DNA of 64,000 nt from the NCBI RefSeq assembly GCF_964355755.1, contig NC_092678.1, forward strand, positions 21,176,922 through 21,240,921, given 5' to 3'. Of this stretch, positions 21,883 through 36,800 are shown in pieces (the stretch's first letter is position 1; each line of letters starts with the position of its first letter). A program made the translations under genes and the position numbers. This stretch comes from Antedon mediterranea (Eukaryota > Echinodermata > Crinoidea > Comatulida > Antedonidae). Under the pieces are notes generated by a model. The model was not told the DNA's origin and searched no databases. It worked only from the letters and a program-made list of their open reading frames with translations.

Positions 21883-24800
21883 GTATGTTTGCTTTGCCGT
21901 GCCATACATGCCTAAATGTAGAGGTGCATGTTCAAAAAGATGAACATATTTTAATCAGTTGTCTTGAGTAAATAGTGATGTGCTTAATCCAGTGGCGGAT
22001 CCAGGATTATGAAATAGGGTTTGAGGGGGGGGGGGGGGGGGGGCGGCGGCCAGGGTTTAACAGTAGTGAAATGAAGTGCCAAACTTAATTTGATTTGATG
22101 TACTATCTATTGCAATACAATTTGTGAAATTTAGAGGCCAGGACTCCTTGAATCCGCCCCTGTATTCAATAGTTATTGTTTTTTTTTAATAGAAGCATTG
22201 AGTGCTGAAGAAAACAATGATGGGGATGGGGGGCTTGTTGGTCTACGAGAAGCTGATGTGGGCATCGTAGAATATGTAAATGAGGAAGACGGATTTCAGG
22301 GTGTGCTAAAGCAGAGGTATAAATATTGTCAACCATTATAAAGTGATAATTGTTTGTGTCCCCATAGTAGGGTTTGACTGTATTCTCAACATTCCTGCGA
22401 TATTATTAGCAGGTATGCTAAACTGTTGACTGGAACATGAGTAAATCCATGTCCCATTAACATTACACTGTGGCTAAAGATTTGTCTACACTATCAAACT
22501 TTATGTGACAACAAAATATGATGTGCCCATATATGGACATGATCATGTCATACCCCTATCATATTTGGGGATATCACTACCAAATTTGGGCATATCACAC
22601 TTTTTTTGTCAAACTAGTTTGATAGTGTATACAGTGGTCTTAAATTAATTGGTGTTTTAAATTTCTCTTTTGCAGATTTCAGGATTTTGTGGTAAATGAA
22701 CAAAACAAGTCAGGAGAGGTTGTACGACTGTCCAACGTGGAACCACCTGAAAATGATGTTGAAGTAAGCGTAACGTCCTGTTATCAGGAATAGTATGCCT
22801 ATGTTTAAATAATCAGCCAACCCGCTAACTGAAAGCATCCCTTACTTTGGATTGAAAACACTTTACTCCAAAGTACAACAAACCAACGCATGCGTTAAAC
22901 TAATGATTAAATCTACTGTCATAGATGAGTAATTTCATGTGTTTACTAATTTGCATAATTAGTACTTTACATGCAGTTAATAAATAGTATATTTACCCAA
23001 ACATCAAAAGCGGTATTTTCGTAGGCTGTCCATTGATTTATTATTATTACTATCAACCTTAACCCAAATCAGTAAAGCCGAAGTATAGTCGTTATCTCGG
23101 AACCGTTCTATGGTTACCACCAGGTAGGCTTACTTCATCAAAGCTTCTATGAATGGATGTACTGGTTGGGAGCAGAAAAACTAGTAGACCATACCCAGTA
23201 CCGTTTTGATTACGATCAATCAGGAAATTACCTCACGATATATTTTTAACATTATTTTTATTATAATTTATGTTGTTATTAGACTCCTGTTTCATCTACA
23301 AGTCCAGTACTAAATTCAACGGACATCGATCGGTTAAGTGGACTCATTGAATCCAACAACAGGTCTAGCTCTGTTAATATTATGGTGAGTATAAGTATAA
23401 GAACACTAGATAAAAACTTTAGTTTCCTGCTACTTTTGACGATTTTTTATCATCTGGACGTGAGGGGGTGGGAGTGGGGTGCTTATATCTGCGTAGCACA
23501 ATATAACTGATAAAAACGTGTGTCTATGAAATGTACACATTATCTGTATTTACGGTATGTATAATCAGATCATAGTGGGTTATGGATCTTGAATGTGTAA
23601 ATCTTAAAGTATAAACATAAAAATGTTAAGCTCTGTCTACACTATCAAGCATTATGTGACAAAAAAATGTGATGTGCCCTTATATGGACATGATGATATC
23701 ACTACCATATTTGGGCACATCACACTTTTTTGTCAAACTTATTTTATGTTTTGTTCCATAAGGATGAATGACCAGTATGTACATTTACAACTGCGAGGTG
23801 CCCTAATAAAATCAGTTACAAATGTTTTCAACTTTTATAGATAGTGTATTGTGATAGTGTACTGCGTTTACTGTATGTCTTAAAATTTAATAGTTGAAGA
23901 TTAGATATTGGTAGTAGATATGTTTTAGAAATACAGCATTTTGGCGTATTGGTGGTTTGCTTGGTTGTCTTCCATTTCCAAAGTTCCTTGGTACAAATCC
24001 AGATACTTGCACATTTTTTTATTGCAAAAACAAATTCACACTGATGGTAAATTAGTATACAGTAACTAGGGAACTGGAAATAGAATGTTAGGCACAGCAT
24101 CAGCCTATCATTGCTGTCTTGCTAACCTAACATTAACATAATACAGCCACCATATGTCATTATATATGACACTGTATTACAGAATTTGCCTATGATACTG
24201 GACAAATTATGTACCGTACAATTATCTATTGAGTCTGAAGGTTGTTTGATATCATTTGTAAACATTGTATTTACTCTAGAAAAAGGTTCAGTCTTCTGGT
24301 AAAATTATTTTTGTTAATTGGGATAATTCAAAAAGTCACAACAATACACAGAATTCTTTAATTGAGACATTTAAAGAGTTTAAAAAAAGACTGGACCAAT
24401 TTCCAAGAAAAGACCCATAAACGAATGAAGCAAAAAGAAGTGGTGGCTAAGAATTGTTGCTAGAGGAACAGATGAAGCGCTCAAAGATGTAGTGTATCAA
24501 GTTTTTAAAAAAATACCTAGCATCTACAAATTTCTATTTTTTCAGACACCTTTCACTCCTATGGTGCGAAACATCCGTCGCAGGGTTTGTGCACGCTGTC
24601 AGGCTCGCTTTACAAGTAAGTCGGCACTTAGACGCCACATGGCTGAGCAGCACGAGGGCCGTGTCCGTCTCGTTTGTCTGTTCTGCGACCGTGCATTCAG
24701 TAGAAAATACGACCTTAAAAGACATCTACAAGATAAACACACGGCCACCGAACAGATCACAGAGCTCTCCACAAGTATCTCATCAACGTCCACTTCCCCG

Positions 24801-27800
24801 GCAAAGAATAACCCACCGCCCTTACCGAATCCTCGGTTAGTTGGTGCAAATCCAAAAATTCCGATTCCACGGAGTAGTGATCGCCCGTTTCCTTCGGTAC
24901 AACAACAGCCACATGTGTCCAGCTTGCGACCTCCCATTGCACAGCCGGCAAGCTCGTCTACTGCTAGGGTCAACAACATGCTTCCGCATCACCACATAAA
25001 TATGGGTGGTCCTCCTCCTTTACGTTTACCCCATGTCAACAGTCCTCCGAGTTCGGTTTTACAACGTTCCCCGACAAGCAGCCAAGTGCGTCTGATGATA
25101 CCGCCGAATGTAAACACAATCAATCAGCCACATCCAATTGCATCTTCCAACGTCACACAACACAGAAGGCTACAACCTTCAGTTGCACATTCGCAACCAA
25201 GTTTGCAGCGACCATCACCGAGTCATACCATAGTACATGCTGTACAGAGATCGAATGAACAACCAGTGATCAAATCAGTAGCTTCCACTGCCATTCAGAC
25301 AGAGCTGCCGCCCAAGAGTGAGGTTCAACCAGTACCCAGAAGACCCTCCAGACGGATTGTCAGTGAGACAACCACGACAGAGTTACTTGATGAGGGAGTG
25401 GTTGTTGCTCGAGTAACAAAAACAAGAAATTATGAAGTGTCATAATTAAAGACTTATTCTTCCTTACATAGATGGTGATCGATCCCCTTTCATTGTCTAG
25501 TAACATTCTTACTTCTTGGGTATCTCATCTTCCTCTTTTACACCATTTTTCATACCTTCCCTGTAAAGATATGTAGTACTAGTAGTTTAGTAACAGGATA
25601 TCAACTCTAAATACTCGCAAACACTCAATCTTTAGCCCTGTTCAGACTTAATTATATACCTAGGGTAAGTCTGTTTCGTTGGCAAAGTCTGCTAACTTTG
25701 GTAGGTATGAACCAACGTACCCGGGTAACTAACAATAGACATGTTTCTCGCTCGTGACCAATCAGAAATAGTAGGTATAGATTTGTAAACAAACCGAACA
25801 CCTCTCGCCTAGTGCGTGTTGAAGCATAGCGAAATGGCGACTGCCGAGTGCTTTTGTTGCAAGGTGCATCATAAATGTTGTATATGTTGGATAAATCATG
25901 AATTTAACTACACAAAATCACTGAATAATATTCCTGTTTTTAATTTTCAAACACTTGCTGAGTGGTTTGCGTCGGCTCCGAAGGATAGTGGCGCAAAATC
26001 TTGGAAATTTTTCAAGGAAATGACGATGTGCTCGTGTCTCTCCGCCCGCCCGGTGGCGTTGCCTGATGCGGTATTTCGTCTACTAGGCCTAGGAGGCTTG
26101 GGTGTCCGTTTAAGCGCCGAAGAACATCACATAATACATGGAAGATGCAATAGGAGCATGAAGAAGAATGAAAGATAATAATTAATATATTTACGCAACA
26201 TTTGTAAATAAAATCAACAGTTAACATGTAGTAAATGCACCGTAATATATATGTCAAACCAAAAATGACAATACATAAATAAAGTCGATGATTCCGAACC
26301 AAATGCCCAAATAATTCTACAGTGAATATAAAACATAAGTTTAGAAAATAAATAACATCCTTACCATGCCATTCCATCAAAAGGCTAGTTTTGACGATTG
26401 CTTTTTAAGATGATCATCTCTCAGTTCTCCCATGCTTTAACATACCTCTCGCTGTGTTTGTTTACCATTGTATACCCACTAAAAGGTCAAACTGACGGTG
26501 ACCTCGCGAGCGCGAAACGTGTCTATTGTAAACCTGAACAAACCCATAGTTTTCTGTTGCTGATGTCTTTACGGACCCTTGAAATTGTTCCTAGATCCTA
26601 GGCCTCCTACGCTTTGAAGACAGGCATAGTATCAAGGCTGTATAAGGCCTGTAGAATGACCTTCTACCTTGCTTTTGCTTAAATGCATCTCTATAGATAT
26701 GTGTCACTTCAAAAGTTCCTAACTGTTTCAAACTAAGCTAACCCTAATTGTCTATGAATAGTAACTTCTAGTAAATATACAAATATAAGTGTTTTCCTTA
26801 TACATCATTTAATTTATTCATAATTAAACTACTTAAAATATCTGCCATATTCTTGCTGTAGATACAATACGCAATATAAGGTCTTACTTTTAAATTATAT
26901 TTATTATATATTTTGTGTGCATGTGTAAAAAATGTGATAAACTGAATTATTTAATGTTATGGAGATAATGATCTCTGTAAAACAATATAAATATGGACTA
27001 CAGTGTAACTTTTTATATTGCTTCGTAAATTTCTTTCGTCCGTAAGGAAAACACAAACTGGAAAAGAATTGTTTTTAAACGCCATAGTCTTAAGTATATT
27101 TATTTTAAATCAAATGTAATTTTAATGAATTTCTCGCACCTAAAGTATTTAATTTAATGTATTTATTGACAAAAATTGTGTTTGTGTAAATTGGCTATTT
27201 CCATAGGTGTATATTATAAGTACAGTAAAAAATTATGTGATTACTGTAAAACTACTGATCTTTGTAATAAGCCGAACCCAGCACCTGGTAATTGGAAGCA
27301 AGCATGTTAACCACCATGCTACAGTGCCATTCTGTATGCTAAAATCTTTATATTTTAAAAGTGTACCAGATGTGCGTCACAAAAACTGACGTAATTTCTC
27401 CTGATTCGAGAATACTGGTGCAAAAAATCAAAATTGTGCAAAATGTCTTGCTACTTAAATTCTTGACACCAAATACCAGTAAAAATTATTATAAGGAAAA
27501 GTTATATAATTATGTTGGTGTATGTTATTAAAAGTATACAGTATTCAGGAATATTCATAGTAAAATTAAATGCAATGTGGAATTTTTTGTTTTTTGATGT
27601 ATATAAATAAATGTGTTTAATGTACTGTAGTAGCTATTCCTTGGGAAATAAAACATTTAATGTCATTAATGTCCACATTTTCATAATTTGTTTGTAAACC
27701 AAAATCTCTAGAATTAAGTTGATATCTCCAGGCAGGTCATACTGTACTACCATTGATAACAAATCTGTTTAAGATTCGTGGTTATCTTATCGTCTCCAGA

Positions 27801-30800
27801 AGGTTTTTGCATTGTGTAAAAAACCTCTTTAAGTATCCATCGTTGTCTTGTCTCAAGGTCTTTTCTTTGTGTTATCGATAAGAGACCTCTTTAAAGCATC
27901 CATGACTGTCATTTTGTCTTCATAAGGTCTTTGATTTGTGTTATCGATAGAAACCTCTTTAAAGCCTCCACGATTGTCTTGTCTCCAAAAGGTCTTTGCT
28001 TTGTGTGGTATCAATAAGAGACCTCTTTAAAGCCTCCATGATTGTCTTGTCTCCAGAAGGTCTTTGCTTTGTGTGTTATCGATAATAGACCCCTTTAAAG
28101 CCTCCATGATTGTCTTGTCTCCAAACAGTCCTTGCTTTGTGTGGTATCGATATGAGACCTCTTTAAAGCCTCCATGATTGTCTTGTCTCCAGATGGTCCT
28201 TGCTTTGTGTGGTATCGATATGAGACCTCTTTAAAGCATCCATGATTGTCTTGTCTCCAGATGGTCCTTGCTTTGTGTGGTATCGATAATAGACCCCTTT
28301 AAAGCCTCCATGATTGTCTTGTCTCCAGATGGTCCTTGCTTTGTGTGGTATCAATAAGATACCTCTTTAAAGCCTCCATGATTGTCTTGTCTCCAGATGG
28401 TCCTTGCTTTGTGTGGTATCAATAAGAGACCTCTTTAAAGCATCCATGATTGTCTTGTCTCCAGATGGTCTTTGTTTTGTGTTATCGATAAAGCGACATC
28501 ACTTCTCCAGGATTGTCCTCCAGTCGTTGGAGGTTCCTGGAATGATATTCTGTTTCATCTTATCATTTTCTCGCAGAACATTGTGGTTTCTACAGTCTTG
28601 TGAAGGTTCCTGGAAAATGATCTCATCGTTTGAACAAATATATTGTACCATAATATCTTTTTCTGGCAATACACAGTAGTTTCTTAAAAATATGTGCACA
28701 CTCTTTCATCATTGCTTACTAGGTCCTAAAAGACGATAAGGAGACTCGAACCAAAATGCACGAGGCTGTGAGGGCGTTCTCATCCAAACTTGAGAGCAGT
28801 ACAATCGAGATCGACGGCCAGAAGATGATCCAAGTTTCTTTTGCGACCCAGGAAGGTATGTTTAGTAGTGCACTCATTTACAAGCCCACCCTGGGTTTAT
28901 TCCGAAATTTAAAGTTCTCTTCTAGCAAACATTGTTGATATGTGTAGCAGAAATTCTAAAGTATTTTCACACCTCTTATCATAACTTCAAAACATTTGTT
29001 TTCAAGGGAGATATTTGTGTACTAGTTCACACACAGCCACTGTCACAAACTCATCATATATACTGTACACTGGGCCCTCTGGGAGAACAGTCTTAGACTG
29101 AAGAAGCTACCCAGTATAAAGAATAAATAAAATATATGCAACTTAAAAACAACATAGTCTTATTTTTGTTTTCAGGTAGAAAAAGAAAAAATGCAGGATG
29201 GCCAAAGAAAAGACCCGAATACTGCAAGTTTGCGCTGTACAAAGAAAACAAAGACATCAATGATGTTATAAATATCATATGCAAATACTTAAAGTAAGTG
29301 AATAACTAAATATTATATCTGTCCCAGCCATTTGATTGGTTAATTATGTATCATGTGCAGTTCAGTATTACTTTTAATGAACGGTAAATGTTGAAATGTA
29401 CTATTCATCAATGAATGTTTTGTATTTGTTGTGGAGGAATATTTCATTTGAGATATCCAGAGATGTCATCTGGGTGCTCCAGTTTATCTTCTACAGTTTT
29501 GATCTGTCTAGGGCAAAGGTCATTTTAAAAATGTGTATATGTACAAATACTTGGTGTTAGTCTGGGCTCCAGACGGAGTTTTGTAAAAATATAAATATTT
29601 TTGCACATATGGCGTTTCATACGTGTATTACTTGAGTTTGGATACTCCGTCTGGGGAAACACGCATAAGTCACGTGGTTTGACACCAAGAATTCTTGGTG
29701 CATAAATTATCCAGTTGACTAGTTTCAGCCGCATGCCATTGGCTACTCACTCGTACGTCGTTTTAATATTCATATTTCAGAATTTCAAAGACTCAACGTC
29801 TAAGACGATGCGCATGCGCTATGTTACGTTTAGACAATGTGTACTTGGGTACATTGATGAAAGTTTCTGAAGGCTAAAAATGATTTTATATGCCTAGTAG
29901 TAGTCTGGTAAACATTTGATGAGATTTTTCCCAACAAGAACATGAAAACTCGTCGTGATATGATAGGCTATAAGCTTCTCCGCCAAATCAAACATTGAAT
30001 GGATCATTTATTATGCGGAGAAAATTTGATTTAATTCCCACCCAGACCATGTCCTGTTCTGTGTGGATGGTGGTGTAGCCCTGTTATGTGCCGGTCGGTA
30101 GATGTACCTTATTGGCGTTTTATTTGGAAGGTCATACGTACGAGTTGAGTAGCCCTACGAACCCGCCTACGAAGGAGGCCTAGGCCAGAACAATTAATAA
30201 ACAAAACAACTTGGCAACACGATTTTATATTTCAACAGTTGTTCAGTCTCGATCATACATTCAGCACACTGTGCGTACGTACTTGATCTTTTTCATTTTG
30301 AAACAAAATGATCATTGGTTGATTCGAAATCCATATTTACATACCGCCCGCCCCATATAGCCAAATACGGTATGATAAACTACGTCATTCTTATCGGATG
30401 TTTGCGGTTTTCAAATCGATTTCTATACGTGTTTCACAAGTCTGTATTTTCAGACAAAAATCGCGGTCGAAATAAAAACAAATAAATAAAAAAAAGACAA
30501 TAAATACAGACTTGGGGCAAGTCTAACTTGGTGTTTGCATCATTATGATAATGCTATTCTACATTAATATTTTAAATTCAGGATGAGCACACACTTATTT
30601 TCCTTTGCTGGCAGTAAAGACAAGAGGGCCATCACAGTTCAAGAAGTTACTGTAAAAAAGTAAGTAGTCTTTGATATCCAGACAGCAGGTTTGTATCAGA
30701 GATGAGTGTGCTGTTTTATCTGTGAATTTACTGTAATTATTTATTGGACATCTGATAATTGGTATTTCCTACTAAAGATGTATCATATTGGTATTTATTT

Positions 30801-33800
30801 TTGGCATTTAATATTTGCATTCATTTTTCCATTTTCAGCCTTTCCCTCCCAATTATATTTGATTTAAAAGAAATCTTTAAACAAAATTGATTCCATTCAA
30901 AATGTCGTGTTACAATAGTATTCTGTATATTTTTGTTACAACATATTTTACCACACATCCCATATATAACATTTCCGATTTTCTGAATATGAATTGTTTA
31001 AACTTTAACCTTATTATATTCAATTTCTCATGGAACAATTAGGTTTCAGGAAATTCTATTGTAGGTTAAGATCAAGGTAATACAAAGGACATTTAATAGG
31101 TCAATAGGTCATTGCCCGTTTTTGTCACCTTAAAACATATTGTCTGATGATGTATGAAAAGATGGTTTATTATAGTAATTATGCAAAGCATATGTTTGAC
31201 CTACAATTGATTAATTTTTAGCAATCAAAGGCAGCTGAGAGGCTACTTAGTCACGTTTAAAGCTCTGTGTGCACTATCAAACTTTAGGTGACAAAAAATG
31301 TGATGTGCCCATATATGGACATGATAACTGCCATATTTGGGCACATCACACTTTTTTGTCAAACTAGTTCTACAATTTGATAAAAGCTTTTCATGTAGTT
31401 ATGTAGTTCTTTCATGTTATCAAGTGTTTGTGTAATTGCTCAATCATAGTAAATAAATAGCTCCCAACTACGGTATACTTCTCCAAGATTTCTCACGGCA
31501 GGCATATGCCTGTAAGAAATATATAATAAATCCAGAGAACTATTACAAATTGTTACAAGTTGTAACAATTTATGCAGATGTGAAAAGGATATTAGAATAT
31601 GAAAAGGGCAATATATATTATTTGCTTTTTCTTTTTATTTTAAAACTATAGCGAACGGCAAAACAAAATAATGTTACTATAGTAGAACCCCTCTTTTGAG
31701 ATCACTATTCCTAGAACACGCCTATTAAGGGGACACGCCTATTAAGGGGACATGCCTATTAAGGGGAAACGCCTATTAAGGGAACACGCCTATTAAGGGA
31801 ACACGCCTATTAAGGGGACATGCCTATTAAGGGGAACACGCCTACAGTATTAAGGGAACACGCCTATTAAGGGGAACACGCCTATTAAGGGGAACACGCC
31901 TATTAAGGGGAACACGCCTATTAAGGGGACATGCCTATTAAGGGGACATGCCTATTAAGGGGAACACGCCTATTAAGGGGACATGCCTATTAAGGGGAAC
32001 ACGCCTATTAAGGGGAACACGCCTATTAAGGGGACATGCCTATTAAGGGGAACACGCCTATTAAGGGGAACACGCCTATTAAGGGGACATGCCTATTAAG
32101 GGGAACACGCCTACAGTATTAAGGGAACACGCCTATTAAGGGGAACACGCCTATTAAGGGGAACACGCCTATTAAGGGGAACACGCCTATTAAGGGGAAC
32201 ACGCCTATTAAGGGGACATGCCTATTAAGGGGACATGCCTATTAAGGGGAACACGCCTATTAAGGGGAACACGCCTATTAAGGGGAACACGCCTATTAAG
32301 GGGAACACGCCTATTAAGGGGAACACGCCTATTAAGGGGAACACGCCTACAGTATTAAGGGAACACGCCTATTAAGGGGAACACGCCTATTAAGGGGAAC
32401 ACGCCTATTAAGGGGAACACGCCTATTAAGGGGAACACGCCTATTAAGGGGACATGCCTATTAAGGGGACATGCCTATTAAGGGGAACACGTCTATTAAG
32501 GGGACATGCCTATTAAGGGGAACACGCCTATTAAGGGGAACACGCCTATTAAGGGGAACACGCCTACAGTATTAAGGGAACACGCCTATTAAGGGGAACA
32601 CGCCTATTAAGGGGAACACGCCTATTAAGGGGAACACGCCTATTAAGGGGACATGCCTATTAAGGGGACATGCCTATTAAGGGGAACACGCCTATTAAGG
32701 GGACATGCCTATTAAGGGGAACACGCCTATTAAGGGGAACACGCCTATTAAGGGGAACACGCCTATTAAGGGGAACACGCCTACAGTATTAAGGGAACAC
32801 GCCTATTAAGGGGAACACGCCTATTAAGGGGACATGCCTATTAAGGGGAACACGCCTATTAAGGGGAACACGCCTATTAAGGGGAACACGCCTATTAAGG
32901 GGACACGCCTATTAAGGGGACACGCCTATTAAGGGGAACACGCCTATTAAGGGGAACACGCCTATTAAGGGGAACACGCCTATTAAGGGGACACGCCTAT
33001 TAAGGGGACACGCCTATTAAGGGGACATGCCTATTAAGGGGAACACGCCTATTAAGGGGAACACGCCTATTAAGGGGAACATGCCTATTAAGGGGAACAT
33101 GCCTATTAAGGGGAACATGTCTATTAAGGGGAACACGCCTATTAAGGGGAACACGCCTATTAAGGAGACACGCCTATTAAGGGGACACGCCTATTAAGGG
33201 GACCACGCCTATTAAGGGGACCACGCCTATTAAGGGGACACTTTCTGCATGGTGGTTTGGGTATCTTTCCTAGTATTCTATATTAATATAGAAATTTAAA
33301 ATTTTCTTTCATTATATTTATTTAATTGATTGCAATTAATATATGCAATTAAATTGTAAATCATTTATGTATTTTTTTGTTAATGAAGGACAAGTCATGA
33401 TAGATATAGTAGCTTATTAATTTGATTATAACTATTATTTCAACATAATTGTCAATAGGCAGGAAATAAGCATGTAGATAAAATAGAAAGTTGCCCCAGA
33501 CGTGACGTGGATTATCATACGACCAGGTCTACGTGTGAAACGGTGTAGCACACATGGCGGGGAGATGACTCTCATAATTCTTATAGCAAGTATTTTAATC
33601 GTGAAACAATTTTTGGATCTCTGTCAGACTTCTTGTCTTATATTAGGCAAAAAAGTGCTTTATAATTCATCGGGGAGCTTTTCCCACGGTTTCTTAAATC
33701 TCATTTGTGTGTACTGTATCTTTAAGGATTTGTACTGTATGGTCTACGTGAGAGACCATGGTAGTTTTCTATCTGTTGTGTCTTTTTGTCTGTATGCTCA

Positions 33801-36800
33801 AATTTTGTTGAATGGTGTGTGTTATTCTTTTCAAGTTTTGTTTAGAGGCAATAGAAAAAAACTGCTTTAATAATTTTCTTGAATCTCATTTTTTGTTTGT
33901 CTACTGTATCTTTAAGGACTCGCATGGTCTATGTGAGAGACCCTGGTAGTTTTCTATCTGTCTATCTATTTTGTCTGTATGCTCACATTTTATGGAACAA
34001 TCTGCATCATTCAAGTACAAAATACATAAAGCTATGTTCAGAAGCAATACAAAAAAAATGCTTTATAATTTACCAAGGAGCTATTTTCAATATGGTTTCT
34101 TGAAACTCGTTTTTTTGTCTACTGTATCTTTAAGTCAAGTCAAGTCAAGTATCATTTATAGTCATTTGTTTTAAGAAAAAAACATAGAAATTCATATGTC
34201 TGGTTTTGTGTCTTTTTTGTCTGTATGTTCACATTTTGTTGAGTGGTCCGCGCCATTCAGTATACAAGATATGGGAACTACATATAGTTTTGTTTTTAGC
34301 CTTTTAGACTTGTCATTTTATTTTTGTATTTTGAATCAAATTGCCTACCGTTATGGGCCTCATGATAGACTATTGTCTGAGAACAACATAGTTTTGGTTT
34401 AGGCTTTTCAGTAAATTTTCTTTTATAATTGCTTTTTTATTAAAAGTCCAACTACACTACTCCTATTGCACAGCACTATATGGACTATATGATAGACAAA
34501 GGAACAACATATACTGAACAGTAGGTACATTTTTTGAAGCTGTTATTTTATTTATAATATAGAGCTAAAAATAAACTATCAAAAACAATGATATTTCTGT
34601 TGTAAATCTATTTACAATTACCAGAAATTAATAAATGGGATTCCTAAAGGTCACTCCTACTCGAGGATTTTAAACGACAAGTTTGCTGCTCAAAACGCGG
34701 TTGAGTCACGCAGGATACACAACTCTGACATAGGAAGCGTCAGCCAATCTGCCATCCTAAATATTTCGCTGAAAGACTTCGTTCAAAATGATAGGTTGAA
34801 AAGTTACCTGTGAAAAATGTTCTTTTAATTTGCAAATATTTTGTGTGTCGGAAAAATTATACGTTTTGGAGAATATATAATGAGAAATGAAATTTTTATA
34901 AAGGAATAAGAGTGAGTCATTATCATGAAGTTTGTAAAACAGAATAAATTATACAGTATATTGCATACTGTAGTAATATATGAGTACCTGAAATATGTCT
35001 ATATTATTGGTGCTTTTTTTTCTGTGGACATAATTAGAGTCCTGCTTTGGGACCCCTATTTAGAAGAACTCTTATTTAAGGACTCTTTATAATGTAATGA
35101 TGGACAATATATGTTTGCGACCAACCTCTATTCAGAGGACGCCCCTAGTAATGGTTTGATCCTAAATAATAGAATTTCTACTTTGCAGTTTGTTGAGAAA
35201 AATACTGTTTTAGAAAGAAACACATGGTGAGTCATTATCATGCGTTTTATGATATAAAAAAATGTAAAAGTAAGTCAATATAAGTTTCATGAAATAATTT
35301 GAGCTGCCATTGTTGGCTGTTAAAATATGATTCATAGGGGGTTTACTGGGCCAAGTGAGGTTCTTTAAGAATGGAGGTTTTTCAAAACCATAAATCATTC
35401 TTTTCATAGTAAACATAGTATTTTTTTAACAGATTTTTAAAAAAAATATCTGTAAATTCAATTAATTGATTTATAATTGCTTTAATTAAAAAGAATACCA
35501 GTCCAAATTAGAGATTCTCTTGTTAAAATAAATTTATGTTTTTCTATTTAAATTCAAAATATTAAATTTAACATGATCCTAATATGATTAATTTTGACTT
35601 TATTTATTTTAATACATCAGGGACAGCATATCCGTACCAGTTGTTTAATAATTTACTATTTTTGTCGGACAACTGAATTATATTAACAGTTAATAATTAT
35701 TAAACGGAAAGAACAGAGGACATTGGGTAAATACAAAGCAATGAAATATTACCAACCTTTTATTTTCATGACACGGCACTACAGAGCTGTCAAGACGAAA
35801 AGTCATTCTGTGTACTAGAAGCAATATGAACATACACCGAATGACTTTTAGACTCAATAGCTGAATATTCGCATTAACATGACTACTGTACACACAGCTA
35901 CACAGCTTTTGGTTTCACAAAAATTCATTCTGTGTACCAGAAACAATATAAACATGTATAGAATGACTTTTAGACTCACTAGCTGCATAGTCGATATGCT
36001 ATCGGGAGATTTTAAATACATGCAATTTGCGGTGAACTACGAACTAGTTACATTAACTGATTGTGTGCAGGCAGAGACTTAAGAGATGTTCCCATGATTG
36101 ATTACTCAATTAGTCATTAAGTCCAGTCAGTGAGTAGGTCAATTCTCCTGAAACAGGAAATTAAGAAAAATGACTTTCCCAAGTCCCAAATCCTTGCCTT
36201 CTGCGGCTGTAAAGCTCTGTCTACACTATCAAACTAGTTTGACAACAAAAGTGTGATGTGCCTAAATATGGTAGTGATATGCCAAAATATGGTAGTGATA
36301 TGCCCAAATATGGTAGTGATATGACATCATCATGTCCATATATGGGCACATCACATAAATTTTGATGTCAATATTTAGCTATAATTATAAATATAAAACA
36401 AATTGAAACTAGAACAACTTTTAAAAGTCTCATGTTGCATATTGCACATTTATTTACTTTAATTCATTCAGGAAACCATTCAATAAATTATTCATAAAAA
36501 TTACTCGTTCTTGATTCACTTCCTGTTCCAAATAATTGACCTCATTTGCATATTTGCCTTTCTTTATAAGAAATGCAATGCGAATGATGAAATAAACTGT
36601 ATACATTATTTACTTAAAAGATTTTTTTGAAATATTTAAAAAAAGAAAAAAAAAATTTATATACACTATTTAAATTTTTAAGTATTTTGCATTTATGAAA
36701 ATTAGTTATAGTTTAAAAGAATTTATAGAATTATAATAACTTTATGTATACCAAAAAATTATAAGATAAAAAATCCTTAGAATGTCTGCCATTCTTACAT

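Noticed and set aside
28163-28354. Minus-strand frame with repeated [10 protein letters not shown]-like peptide
   Set aside because: It follows the 68-bp minisatellite and has no independent support.
31695-33245. CRISPR-like array
   Set aside because: Units are contiguous with no unique spacers, and the context is an animal intron.
33502-34402. Overlapping plus-strand frames as a multi-exon gene
   Set aside because: They track a degenerate tandem repeat of about 200 bp and have no matching splice sites.
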